64,000 nt of DNA from Suillus spraguei (taxonomy: Eukaryota; Basidiomycota; Agaricomycetes; Boletales; Suillaceae). Of this stretch, positions 33,713 through 46,216 are shown piece by piece. Position 1 is the first letter of the stretch, and the number at the start of each line of letters is the position of its first letter. The stretch is from positions 1 through 64,000 of the forward strand of contig JABCPU010000024.1 in the NCBI GenBank assembly GCA_016800925.1. The letters run 5' to 3'. The notes beneath the pieces are model-generated. The model was given only the letters and a program-made list of their open reading frames with translations, was not told the origin of the DNA and ran no database searches. Position numbers and translations under genes: made by a program.

Positions 33713-36700
33713 TCATTCATGTGCACCATTGATCAACACGGGCTGCAGGTCTTGAAATGCTGCCTGTGCATCCTGAGCTAGTAAGGAATACATTTGAGAC
33801 TGCCTTCTGGCATAGCATGCATGACCCAGAAGTTGTTTCAACAATGATTCCTGCATCTGGGCACCCCATTGGGTTGCCTTCCACAAGAAAAAGTTGCATG
33901 TCCAATCCATCTCTGATTGCACCAATGATATTTCTTCCATCCATCGATCCTGTAGTGCCTTTGCCCAAAGCCAATGAACTCAGTAAACTTAGGATGGGTC
34001 CTGTCAGCTCACCACAGGATATATCAAGCATGCCTGAACTCACATTCCTCATTCCACGAATTTTCTGGACCCTCCATATCAACATCCACTGACCAGAACC
34101 AAGCGAGGGACTCATTTCGCTGACCTCAGGCGTTTGGATCACCGATGGCAGTGCTGATTTTGAGCTGCTCGCAAAGCAGGGGTTTGTATTTCTGAAGCTG
34201 GTCTGGCCCCGGCTCAAGTTGTATCATTTGCTTCCTGGTTTTTGTATATATACTGGCATGTAGGGATACTGCCTGCTGCACTGATGTCACCTGGGACCAT
34301 GCTTGAGTTTTTAGGGCTTGAGATTTGGCTTGCCTAACTGTTGTTCAGAACAGGATAGCCTTGTTGCACAAGTGAATGCGGAGATTGTGCAGGGCATCAT
34401 TGGCCTGCCCTTCACGAAGCGACATCTCCAATGGAATCAGATCCTCTGCCATACAGTGTCTGCAATGTTCAACCCCGAGGTTTGATGGCAATGGAATTAT
34501 GGTGAGCTCAGGTGAGTTTGTCCATGCATCAGATGTCTCGGTGAAATCTGCCGGGTCATCATCGATATCATCAAGAATATCTATGTTCAAGTCATCAGGA
34601 TCGTCATCTGCATCAAATCCCTCTCCCAGATGCATAAGAGCAGACCAAGTGAATTCATCTATCTGGTCTTGGAGACGATCACGTTGCTGGGTGATATCTA
34701 ATCTCTGTGTCTCCGTTGATTGTCTTCCAATTCTGCGGACCTCGATGAGCAATGCAATTTGAGCCTCTTCAATTGCCAACCCAATGGATATCCATGTTGC
34801 CACAGATCTGCGAGAGGGTGCTGCATTACGGGCATTACCAGCTTCTAGTAGTCTAAGCTCGATCTCCTTTTTGCTTGGTGCTAAGTGCAAAATAAATTCG
34901 GAGCTCCACAGAGACAAAGAATGTCAACTTACCCTTCTTGATATTGATTTCATATAAATCCATTGCCGCAGGATCCCTGATTCTCTTGGACTGAGCAACC
35001 ATCTCGCTGGCTAACCATTGTGTCTTTAAATTTCCAGGTGCAGCTTCATCTAGTCTGTTGAAAGCCTTGCCACTTTCGGCGATGCCATTCTTCGCCAGCT
35101 TGTATTTCTGGCAAAGAGTCCTTTTCATGCGGATCATCTTGCAGAAATTGGAATCATTCATCTGATAATCAAGACATTCCTTTCAGTGCGGGGATGACAT
35201 TCCCTGAGCAGCAGGGGAAATCAGGTTGAGATGCGCCCATAGGGTCTCCATGATCTCTCCATCAATCCGGCCAATGCCTTCAATAAAATTCGAAGCATAT
35301 CAGACATAGCAACTGTCCTGATGTCCATGCACATGCCACAACCCGATTCCAGGAATGATGGTCAGTTCTGGTACTATGTCAAGGTATCGGCTTTGATCCA
35401 CCCAAACACAAAAGTGCTTGTTGTATTGACAATTGATGTCATAGAAGGTGACAGCCCTGGTAATGCCTTCCATGTTGTGCTGGGCAGCCTCACAAAGGGC
35501 ATAGTCCATGTTCATTTGTCTGCAAATGATGCATGGTCAACTAGTAAATGTCGAATGGCATGTTTGGCTTGCCTTTCCCCTTTCTGAAAATCAACCATCG
35601 AGTGAGGGACAAAGCACCTGTGCCAGGCGCAGGCAACTCCCCTGATTCCTGTGGACTCGAGCTTATGCCGTGCCGCATTTGCTTGATTTACCGCCCAGTG
35701 ATTGTTGTAGCTCGATTTTTCCACCGTGTCAGCAGCCTCCGCAAGATGCATTTTATACCTGTCCTTTCCAACCATAAATCCAAGCCCATCTGAAAGCCAC
35801 ACTTCATCGAGGGGATTAATGGGATGCAGGTGTTCAGCTTTGAAATTTCTGTCCATCACTAATGACCGGGTGTATTTCCAGCTTGGATTTCTTATCATCG
35901 CTGAGTTCACTTCGGTATTGAACATGACTGACTCACTCATCAAGTGATTCATCCCCTGACAAAGATACATTAATCCCAGGCTGAGGACATGCCAGGCAAA
36001 ATAATGCAAGATCTCCTGCATTCGGGATGTCAGAACAATGGCCATAGCCATGCCTTTTCATGGTCTTCAACTGCCTCCACTGTCGAGCGACTCTCATGAG
36101 CTCTCTGTATCGATCCTTGCCACAGCCTGTGTCAACATAATGTCCTTTAGATGAAGCACAAATAGCATTACCAGAACAAGGTGTGGAAACATGCTCGAGG
36201 TCATTCGCCAGAGCTTACTGTAATAGTTCATCACGGAGGTGCTGCATTCAAGGTTGTCCAATAGAAAATCATCCAGCACTCCGAAGGTAAACACGGTCTT
36301 CGGCCTGTTAAACGATGCAGGGAAAAATCCATGCCGAAACATTTGAATGTCTGGACTCATGGCATTTGGACAATCACAGCATCGAACCTTGAGGCGGTGA
36401 ACTCCGGACTTGTCAATGATGACCATGGTGTCTTCCTTCGGCTGGAAATCAGGTCCTGACACAGACGGAAGATCTTCGGGCTCAAGCTGGTCTTCAGGTT
36501 CATCTCCTTCAAACAAATCCCACCTATCTGTGAGCACCGGACATTGCTTGCCATCATGCCCGAGGTGTATGGTGAGTCCCACATGAGCGAGACAACTCTG
36601 CTCAAAGAATTGACCATTCCATTGACTGATCCAGTGGAAAGGATTGCAACGATGTTGACTCCTGCAACAGCCCGTGCAATAGAGAGGCTCGCCAAGACAA

Positions 36701-37070
36701 TCTTGACATTTGGAGACCCCATCTGGCAGCCATTGCCTGAGGTAGTCATTTTGACTCTGCATTTGTTATATTTAGCTATAGTTTGAATGACACTCCAACA
36801 TTTAACATGAACTTGCCATGGTTTTTGAAAGTTGCAATGGCTCAAATGAGCCTTGGTCTTGCTCGTAAGTATTGTCAGGAAAGTCATCCCAAGGAGGTGG
36901 TGCCTGAACAGGCTGAAGTGTTGGTGATTCTGGGGAGAGTGAGGCATGGACCTGTAGGCTCGTCGTCTCGTGCTTGCAAGTGGGACCTTGACCCAAATCT
37001 TTCTACCTTTGCTGCCCCTTGCTTCTACCCTGTGGGATTTTTGCAATGGGGTGCATCTACCTATCTTCAT
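33713..37070 (-). pseudogene. KDZ transposase with CxC2-like cysteine cluster (KDZ1)
   Basis: Minus strand. Motifs seen: a charged N-terminus from the ATG at 37070, a CxC2-like zinc cluster (CQDCLGEPLYCTGCCRSQHRC, NPFHWISQWNG, about 36700-36600), GKDRYRELMRVARQWRQLK (about 36110), WHRCFVPHSMVDFQKGERQ, the KDZ RNase H-like core YDINCQYNKHF (about 35480), HVHGHQDSC (about 35330) and DGEIMETLWA (about 35250), then helical C-terminal segments ending WMEEISLVQSEMDW and YARRQSQMYSLLAQDA. A 53-nt GC-AG intron (35520-35572) is visible. Frame breaks near 36950, 35200 (TGA in the CxH segment) and about 34080 suggest decay. KDZ proteins move large transposons in fungi. It is divergent from the zinc-cluster gene at 37151. 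Confidence 0.87.
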
Positions 37071-37150
37071 CTTATTTTCTAATGCTAATTTTGCAAGCAA
37101 AGCATCTGCTCAGGTGGAATGAATTTTTATTACATTGTGGTGTCATACAG

Positions 37151-39730
37151 TCCAACAGCATTGGCCATGACGACCCCCGGGTGTTGAAACACTCCTGGCG
37201 CAGCAAGATTTGTGCCTGTGAGGCGTTAGGTGACCATTCAGATGATCTCCCTGTCATGCCTAACCCTTCCATTGGCCCAATCACTGTGGACCTTCCCTCC
37301 CCACCCATCATCACTGGCAATGTCACTGGTTCTTCCACCCATGCCACCTCTGAGCTCCGGGACAAATGAAAAGGTAAGGCGGTTGTTGCTGACCTAGAGC
37401 TGGAGGTGGAAGGGAGCAGGAAGAGGAAGTCCCCCATGATGTCCAGACACTCTTCCTCACCTCCGAAGTCGGCGAAGAAGGGTCGCAAGCGAGTCAAGGC
37501 AACTCGCAATGTGAAGCTGAAGGTGTTTGTGGAGTCGGAAGATGATGAAGACACAATTGTTCAGGTATGTCGTCCAGCTCATTGTTTTCATTCTCTCAAT
37601 TTTCTGTAGCCTATTTCGAGTGGAGTGCCGGTGCTCAACGTGCCCCGGCCTTCCACAATTGTTGTAGGGACGCCCCATTCCCCTCGTTCACCCCATTCCC
37701 CGAAGAAGCAATTATTTGGTCCTGCTTCAGTAAGTAATATTTTGTTGTCTGGCACTTGGAGAAATGCTTATATATCATCAGCTCATTGCCGGCAGTCCAC
37801 CCAAGGTGATGGTGAGTCATCATTCTTTGTCCGGACCTCCCGCCTATGCTTACCTATTGTCAGGCCACCTCTGGCAGTCGTCTGGAGGTGGTTGAGACCC
37901 CCCAGGCAATGTCCAGCACTCCAGCTGAGGAACCTGCAGTCATGGATACAGGTGATATTCTCATTCCCGGCCCAGTGAGTACTCTAATGAATTCCAATGA
38001 GTCCATTGACTAATGGAACCCACAGAACAACCCCTGTCATTATTGCACCCAGGAGAAGTGGCCCTGCGCCACTCAGTTGGACAGGAGGACCTGTGCCCTG
38101 TGTTTGTCGTGTGTCCGCTGCACCACCAAGAAGATTAAATGTGTCCCAGCATCCATGGGATCCCCGCCCAAACACATTCAAGGGAAGTCTACCACCCGGC
38201 AGACTCGCTCCAGGACACCTTCCAGAGCTCCCTCCAATGCGCCGGCTGCCTCACAGTCCAAAGCCCGAACTCGCAGTCAATCTCGTGGCCCCTCCGGCAC
38301 TCTGGCTGTCCCTGCTGTGACCACACCCAAGGCACAGTCCCATGGGTGCAGCAAGACAATCACTGCCGCCAAGACACCTGCACCTGCACCAGCTAGTGAG
38401 TCACCCCAATTTTCTATGACCATCTGACCTTATCTTTCACTTAGCTATTCCGTCTTCAAGCGCCGCAGTGCCTTGTCCGGCACTCGATGTACCCATTCCG
38501 GATCTCCATTTCATGGCAATTGCGATTCAGGATGGTGCTGCTCGAATTGCTCTTCTTGAGGCTCGTGTGGCGGAGCAGGATGGTAAGATTGATACCCTGC
38601 AATGCCTCCATGAGGGCCTTCGTCGCAAAGTCATCAACCAGCACCCTTCATTTCCACTTCCCGACTCTCCTGTCAATGCAATCTTTTGCTTGATCAATCT
38701 GTCCCCCTGTCCATCTCACCCCTCCCATCTGCACTTGCTCCCCTCATTGACTTGGATATGGCAGGGATGGAGCCTCCATCTCCAAAAGTCCAGCCAGCAT
38801 CTGTCATTGAGGGTCTCATATTTGAGCTCAGCCAGATTCAGCCTGAGGGTCCACAAACGTCCGGCAAAATTGTGGACCTGGATGATCCTGGCAACCTTGT
38901 GCCGGAATATGATTCTGATGATATGGATGTTGAGGTGAAGGTTGAACTGTCATATACCATACTTCTAATCCCAGATCTGACCATATCCGATCAGATCCGA
39001 TCGATTCCATTTCCATCCAGTCCACAGATCCTGTCCAGACCACCCATCCGAATGTGCTCACTTCTTGCACCTTAACTCCCTTGTGTATATCAGCATCTAT
39101 CTCCTTTCGGCATTCCTCCTGTTTCCGGTATTCTGGCTGTGTATATTTCTGTCCTGCGTCACTGATCCATTACCTGTGTTCATTTCCAATTCATGCTTAC
39201 TGATCCGTTGTGCATTAACTAATAGACATCCATTACACTTCGTACATAGCCCTCGGTCCCGGACTTGTTGATTATCCATCTTAGATACTTACAGTATATA
39301 AACCACTTGTAAATCTCTGTAGAACCTTAGTTCGAATATCATCTTAGATTCTGCTCATTCTGCTTCCTCCGGACTTAAGCCACTCTCTGCTCTAAGTCAT
39401 CTTCCGAGACTGGGATTGATTCCTATAGTCTATATCTCCGACTCTATCTTCGGATAGTCTATCTCTGCTAGTTTCTAGTTAGGAATTTGTTCCAAAGCTA
39501 GTCTTAATCTTCATTCTATTCCTACATTCCGGATAACCTTCGGACGTCCAGATCCGTCACGCAACTCCTTCCGGATCTTCGGATGTATAACTTCTCCCTG
39601 AAATAAGGGGCATTACTTGGGAAAGGGGCACAGTGCATGAACTGAGGCCAAAACCCTTCAGAACTCTCTACCTTTGAGTACGGTCTTAACAGTTGAACCC
39701 TCTGCTGATGAGGGTGACATGGCTACATAA
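37151..39730 (+). pseudogene. Transposon-linked zinc-cluster protein 2 (last exon split by a B solo LTR)
   Basis: Spliced plus-strand gene with the same plan as 28414-29663. A Ser/Pro/Lys-rich N-terminus (SRKRKSPMMSRHSSSPPKSA) is followed by introns near 37565-37609, 37729-37796 and 37815-37863, a Cys cluster CHYCTQEKWPCA and CALCLSCVRCTTKKIKC (about 38035-38140), an Arg/Ser/Thr/Pro-rich stretch, another intron (about 38395-38445), a coiled coil (IALLEARVAEQDGKIDTL, about 38545) and an acidic tail (DSDDMDVEVKVE). The tail is cut by the LTR at 38948 and resumes as PSADEGDMAT before the stop at 39730. There is an in-frame TGA at about 37368 and an indel near 38685. The true start is uncertain. 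Function unknown. Confidence 0.7.
38948..39691 (+). repeat. Family B solo LTR (744 bp) in the zinc-cluster gene
   Basis: TGTCATATACC start and GTCTTAACA end. It is flanked by a 7-bp direct repeat, GTTGAAC (38941-38947 and 39692-39698), longer than the 5 bp around other B LTRs. Removing the LTR and one repeat restores the acidic tail of the host gene. Confidence 0.92.
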
Positions 39731-39939
39731 TTGTATGTTCATAGATGTATATACAATGTTTGAATGAATGTCAGTGCTGGATGCCAAGTCCAGAAATCTG
39801 GAACTGGACACTGGAGATTCACAATGGATATTTCACGAATTCCGGATATCCAGCTACCTGAAACACAATACACAATTTAAAGAATTTGAAACATGTCTGT
39901 CAAGTTACCTTGTGCCAGGTGCCGGGTCACATTGTGAAA

Positions 39940-40640
39940 CATATCATTCCATATATCTTAAGTGCCGAACCCTGAACCCTGGGACCCTGGACTTGGGACT
40001 CATCACCATGTGAAAGATATTGATCCACATATTTGATGTGCTGAACCCCGAACTCTGGCACCTGGGAGTTAGAACAATGTGAATGATATCGATCCACATA
40101 TTTTAACACTGAACCCCAAACCCCGCCACCTGTGAGTTAAAACTATGTGAGGCAATACAAAGATATTGATTTACACATGTTGAGTGCCGAACCCCGAACT
40201 CTGGCACCCAGCACTCGGGGATCGGTATTCAGGACTCAAAACAATGTGAAAGGCCTCGATCCACATATTTTATGTGCTGAACCCCGAACTCCGGCACCCG
40301 GCACTCAGGACTCAGGACTTGGTACTCATAATGTGAAAGATCTTGATCAACATATTGGCAGTGCTGAACCCTGAACCCCGGCACCCAGCACTCGCGACTC
40401 GGGACTCAGAACAATATGAGGCAATAGACACCTATTGATCCACACATTCTAAGTGCTGAACTCCGAACTCCGAAATCTGGTAGTCTACTATTTAGGGGTT
40501 CGCGGTTCGGTACTCGGGCTTCTGCACTTGAGACCGAAAACAATGTTAGGCAATAAAATGACTTTGATCCACACATTTTTGGTAGATATCTTTTTCATCT
40601 CAAATCTCGAATCTCGAGTGCCGAACCCTGAATCCCGAAA
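39940..40640. repeat. Minisatellite R2, third locus (about seven monomers)
   Basis: Same alternating monomers as 23640-26130 (TGAAAGATATTGATCCACAT; AGGCAATACAAAGATATTGA) with more mismatches. Confidence 0.87.
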
Positions 40641-41112
40641 TCTGGTAGTCTACAATTTCAGGGTTCGGTCCTCAGGACTCAGACACATGTCAGGCAACAA
40701 CAAAACTTTGATCCACACATTTTTGGTAGATGTCTGTTTTGTCTCGAATCTTGAGTTTTCTAGTTTCTAGTTTCGGTACTCTGCACCCACACCCGGCACT
40801 CGGCACTAGATGACTCGACACATGGACTTTAAATCTTTCACCTTGTGTGTTGTGTTTTGGGTGTTCGGGTATCCAGAATTCAGGAAATCTCTAGTTTGAA
40901 TCTCCAGTTTCGAGTTCCTGGATTCGGGACTTGGCACCCGGCACCTGGCACCTCAATTATCGATGAATGTCAGACATGGTGAATTCAGGTTTTCATGCTT
41001 CAGGGTTTAGATTTTGGTGGTCGATGGTAGGTATATGCACTCATAGGGTGCATGTATCCTATGTGTTTGATTCTCTGGTGGCTACATCAGCTGACGTCTT
41101 TATCATACATAT
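40641..41112. other. R2-R3 connecting segment
   Basis: Colinear with 26160-26734, including the TGACTCRACACATGGACTT and GAATGTCAGACATGG stretches. No gene seen. Confidence 0.65.
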
Positions 41113-41547
41113 CTAGGCCCACCTGTATATGTAATATATTTACCTCGGCCCACCCATCTATGTAAAATTCCCCCACGTCGGCCCACCCGTCTATGCAATA
41201 AATATTTTACTGCACCCTCAGCCCACCCATATATGTAATATTCTCTCACCTCGGCCCACCCATATATGTAATATTCTCTCACCTCGGCCCACCCATATAT
41301 GTAATATTCTCTCACCTCGGCCCACCCATATATGTAATATTCTCTTACCTCAGCCCACCCGTCTATGCAATAATATTTGCCTTGCATCTCTCTTCAGCCC
41401 AGCTGTCTATAATATCCTACTCTACATACTACCCAGATGGGCCCACCCATCTCTGTCGGGGATGATATCCCCCTGGCCCATCCGTCAACATCAGAAATCA
41501 TGTTTCCCTTGGCCCACCCGTCTCTCCCAAAAATACAAGTCTCCCGG
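41113..41547. repeat. Minisatellite R3, second locus, with a perfect 33-bp sub-array
   Basis: GGCCCACCC boxes every 33-38 bp. Between about 41215 and 41385 four nearly identical 33-bp units follow each other. It continues beyond the C LTR at 42512-42600 and then joins the end of KDZ2, so it is the 3' flank of that transposon. Confidence 0.92.
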
Positions 41548-42511
41548 TGTAACGAACATATTGGTGCTGGGCTTAAAACCCCATATTTTGACACTCGCCT
41601 CACGTCTACAGGAGTTACCACTAGTCCATGGCCTTCTTACCCCTTTAGCAGTACTGGCAGCATCCCACGCTTACCGCCCACCATACCAACTGCCACACCA
41701 CGTTCCACGAACCGATGTCCTTCCATGTCCTTGCCACGTCCGCATAGCTCTATTTGGTGTGTAGTTTGTTTTCTGTTCGTTATCACTGATTCCACGGCAA
41801 GCCTTATTACATGTTGCCTCGTGCTGCAGTGCCTCACACTATGTTTACTTACGGCGGTTACTACACTCCAGCGCTACTGATCTCGCCTAGAGTATTCCGA
41901 GTACACACGAATTAGGATATAAGCACCGCGTACCCCGCACGATACAGCACCTGATTTTACACCATTGCATGTACTATAGGTCAGGATTATTGTCTAGCTC
42001 TGGATCAACCCAGTAGGGACATAGTCTTTAAAGTTCCCTTATCGCTTGTTAATACATCACACTTGTTCTCCGTTACCACCGGCATACCGCTGGACTTTTG
42101 ATTGTTACTTTTGACTGAACTTCTCACGCTCCACTACTTTACTGCTGAAAGTACTGTGGACTTCTTTACTGTTTCTTTGCACCGCTCGCAACCTTACCGC
42201 TACCGCTGAGACCACCACTCGACATCACTCGCTAGACGCAACTGTTACTGACTTTATCTCGACGATGGTAGCACCATTACGCATGACGCTAGTTCTGGCG
42301 GTATCATCGCTGACCATGGCAACTTACCGCTGACTTGGACACTTGTTTTGCAAATAAGTTGGACTCGAACTTGACCATACTAAATAGGCATCCCCCTTTA
42401 GGGTCAAACGCTCTTGTTCTTACAAGTGAAGCAGACTAGACGGAGCGCAAGACTAACATACTAGTTTAGGCAGTGGTTTATCTACAGCCCAAGCTAGGTT
42501 GTATCTTTACA
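41548..42511 (+). repeat. Family C solo LTR (964 bp)
   Basis: TGTAACGAAC start and TGTATCTTTACA end, with a perfect 4-bp duplication CCGG (41544-41547 and 42512-42515). Confidence 0.94.
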
Positions 42512-43922
42512 CCGGCCCACCCGTCTCCATCGGAAATAATATTCTCCCCAGCCCATCCGTCAACATCGAGGATATACATAACCTCGGCCCATGGTCTGCT
42601 GGCCCGTCTTTGACAGGATATTATGTGGGTCAGGTGACCCATATAGTACAGAATTTGTCACTGAAGGGGCTCGGAAGTGGGACACCCCATGATGGATTGA
42701 AGATACTTTCCAGATGCTCACAATAGGAATTGAATTTGCGAATTGCTGTCATCAAGGCCGGTTGGCACTTCGCAATGGCCTTATGTGTCTGTTGATGTAG
42801 CTTCGTACCTTGTAGAATAAGTTAATATTCTGAGGCACCAAAACAGAAATATGATACATTACCAAGTGCCTGATTTGTGCCACCAACTGCCCGGTCAAGT
42901 TTGTCCCATTCAAAAAAACTTCCTATCACTCTCTTCTGAATGTTTATTTTGAGATCACGCACCATGAGAAGGGTACGAACAAAGTTCAAATCAACCCCCT
43001 GTAGTTCTGGAAATCTGTCATGAACGTTGAGTGAGGAATACAATGCTTCCACTTTGTTCATCAAATGATCATGACTGCGCTCGAGGCTCTCCAGAGCATC
43101 TAAGGTTTCTTCAGTGGCCGAGCCCTTCTCTACCACAGTACGTGTGAGTTGCAGTGCCCTGTCTGAAGCGTCTAAATCAGCCTGCAGAGCTAGGATGACG
43201 TCAAGCTCCTTCTTCAGTCATGCAGGAGCATCTGTCGATGGTGATATGTTGACCTTAGTGTAAAAACTTCAAGTAGTACCCATGGACTTATGAGCATGGA
43301 TAGACAGTTGAGACTTCTCCTGATCTGCCCACTGTTCCTGAAGGTCTTGAGCTTCGATATTGCAATTATTTAAAACTTCTTGCACCGCTGCACCCTGACC
43401 ATTAACTCCACGTTTGAGCCACCGTTTGATCCAGTCACCAAGATCTGATCGCATCTCAAGACCAATGGCACCTGCTTGCCAGTCTATCAACCACAGATGC
43501 CTCTGGCACTGTCCATGAACTACAGTCATTGAATGATCATCAGAGTACCAGTACTGACTTACTGGCAATAACCTTTGAATCCCAATCAATTTGATGAACC
43601 TTGACCACAGTCTTTCCATTCCCTTGCCATCTGAGAGTCAAAGACCAGTGCACATCCATGGGTTGAACTCGAGCTGACATGCCCACTCATGGCCATATGC
43701 ATGCATAGCCGTGGTTGCAAACTGAAGACATGAAGTGACTGAACTAGGAAGAATATCATACTAAATAGATAGATATAAGGTTAACACATATCTATTGAAG
43801 GAGCACTTCCTTGAGATAATGACCATGGGAGGACACAACCAACATCATAAAGGGTGATGATAGTGGCTTCCTGTGGCAAAAGAGATAAGAGATGCTCAAT
43901 GAGAGCTACGGCATACTTTTGC

Positions 43923-44407
43923 TGTTACAATTGTATGTGCCCCTATTCATTTTCTACTTTCACTCGCCTACTTGTCTTGTAATCGATCTCACATTCACAC
44001 GTGACTCATGTGTCTCAACACGCTTGTACTATACATGCCTTCCTTGTTAGGATACACAGTTACTTTCCCATGGTTGCTTGGTCCGTGCATTTATATCTAC
44101 GTATGTAAACACAATGTACTTGTAGTAGATTCCTCACTTTAATCTTACTGGGTTTTACCTGGATTCCTCTTTGCTAAGGACCCCAATCCTTAGTCATCTT
44201 GAATCGTCTCTAAGTCTAAGCACTCCTTAGCCTTAGTCTCTATTCTTGTAGATCCTCTTAGACTTGTCTTCGAGGTGGAACCTTTGGTCATACTTGGAAC
44301 TCATTCCTTGTACTCTCACCTTGTTGTCTTTTGAACATTGTAGAACTTCCCAGCAGACTGACTGTGTCTTGTCACTGTTGCTGGTGACGCCATCCCAGTT
44401 CGTGACA
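43923..44407 (+). repeat. Family A solo LTR (A4, 485 bp) in KDZ2
   Basis: TGTTACAATTG start and AGTTCGTGACA end, with a perfect 5-bp duplication TTTGC (43918-43922 and 44408-44412). Removing it joins GKQQ to KYAVALIEHLL of KDZ2 in frame. Confidence 0.95.
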
Positions 44408-45741
44408 TTTGCTGCTTGCCAGGTGAATCAATGTTAGCAAAAAAGAGTGGAATATCATGATGACATATAAAAGTCATAATGCCTGTATCATCAAAGGAAT
44501 CCATTGCAGCCTTCTGCTTCTTTCCATCTGTGGCCTCATATGAGTGTTCGCATTGGTCAATGGCCTCGTCTGGCACTAAAGAAGTGCGAATCTTTGGGGC
44601 ACGTTTACGCTGCGAGAGGATGTGTCACCCAATGTCATCCACTTGAGCCTTGGGAAGAAAATATATAGGGTCATAAAAGTGTGGACAATCACCTGCAGAT
44701 CGTCAATGTTGATGATGGAAGTTGCCATCTGTTGCAACATGTATGTCGCCACCTTCGCTAAGAGGTCTGCTGAGGAGGACGCCTCCAAAGCAGGCTGGAC
44801 AACACTGGGTGAGAACAGAGGCACACCGGCCTTGAAGCAATGTTGTAGTAGATCGCACAGGGGTGGTTATGCCAGAGTTCTCTTGAGATTGAAGTTCACG
44901 GGCCTCATACACTCGTTCACAACATATTTGGAGAGCTGCTTCAGTCTGCCATTCAACTTCGATCTGCAAGATGTCGAACCACTGGATGGCTTGGCCAAGT
45001 CCACAGCAAAATGGTTCTTGAATAAGCTGGCCCTATGTTCTAATGAGCAAGTGTCTGAAAGCCTGGAATGTCAAAACTCACATGTGTGTTGGTCATCTGA
45101 AAGCCTCTGCGGGTGTAATGGGTCTTCAAAGCGGAGGCAAGAGCATAGATAGCATCACATGAACACTCGAACAATGCACAATAGAATGCAAGGGGGTCTG
45201 TAGAAATTGCCATGCATGGCTGAGAGGGCGCAGTAGGAAAAAGGCCATGGTGAATGAGAACCTGTGAGAGTGTTGAACATCGGCAGGCAAGTACATCAAC
45301 AGAAAGGAAACCTGCAGTTGTCAGTTAAAGCTGCAGATGAGGAATGAACTACTTACAGTCAAAAAAGAGACATACTATGGAAAATTGGTGTTGTGCACAA
45401 CTATGGCTTGCACAAGCAGATATGACCGGGTGGACTTCTGGGAAGGCATGACCATGTGTCCTTGCAGAATACTTGAGATGAGGATCTACCAAGGTGGGTA
45501 TTAGGACTTTCCAAGCGTGATATAGATTGGTTGCCATCTTGTTGGGCAAGAGACGGCACTGCCCAAGGTCCACCTTGGGCATGTCTGTAGGGCAAGGCAT
45601 TTCATCAGGCTGGGATGCTGCATTGGTGAAGTGGTCATCATTGTCATAAACATGACTTAGGTCATATCATTGTCGTTGTGACCAGCATCATGGTCAATAT
45701 CCATCAGGGCTTGAGATTCGACCCATGCAAAGTTAGAGCTG

Positions 45742-46215
45742 TGTTACAGTTGTACATGCCCCTATTCATTTTCCCTTTATCTTCTTACTTGTATATCATG
45801 TCATATGACTCTGACTCATATGCTCAATGCATCTGTACAACACATGCCTTCCTTATTAGGATACACAGTTACATTCTCACGGTTACCTGGTCTGTGCGCA
45901 CATATATACCTATATAAGCACAGTGTACTTGTAGTAGATTCTTTACTTTAATCTTACTGGGTTTTACCTGGAATCTCCTTCGCTTAGGTCTCCAACCTAA
46001 GTCATCTTGAATTGTCTCTAAGTCTAAGCACTCCTTAGCCTTAGTCTCTATTCTCGCAGAACCTCTTAGACTTGTCTTTGAGGCCAAACCCTTGATCGTA
46101 CTTGGAACGCGTTCCTTGTACTTTCACCTTGTCCTCTTCTGGACATTGTAGAACTTCCCAGCAGACCGGCTGTGTCTTTTCACTGTCACTGGTGATGCCA
46201 CCCCAGTTTGTAACA
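45742..46215 (+). repeat. A3 5' LTR (474 bp)
   Basis: TGTTACAGTT to AGTTTGTAACA. It holds a TATA box and the copy of the primer sequence (listed separately). Confidence 0.96.
45911..45955 (+). promoter_or_regulatory. A3 LTR promoter: TATA box and predicted transcript start
   Basis: TATATAAG at 45911-45918. The 11-nt sequence ACTTTAATCTT begins at 45945, 34 nt after the start of the TATA box, where an RNA polymerase II start is expected. Its complementarity to the primer site suggests that it is the 5' end of the genomic RNA. The position is inferred. Confidence 0.6.
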
Positions 46216-46216
46216 A

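Noticed and set aside
36783..37082. Plus-strand open frame of 99 codons
   Set aside because: Shadow of the KDZ1 N-terminal coding region on the other strand; no family character.
41103..41387. Minus-strand open frame of 94 codons with a repeated 11-residue unit
   Set aside because: It is simply the 33-bp R3 unit read in a frame without stops; no start context, domain or conservation outside the array.
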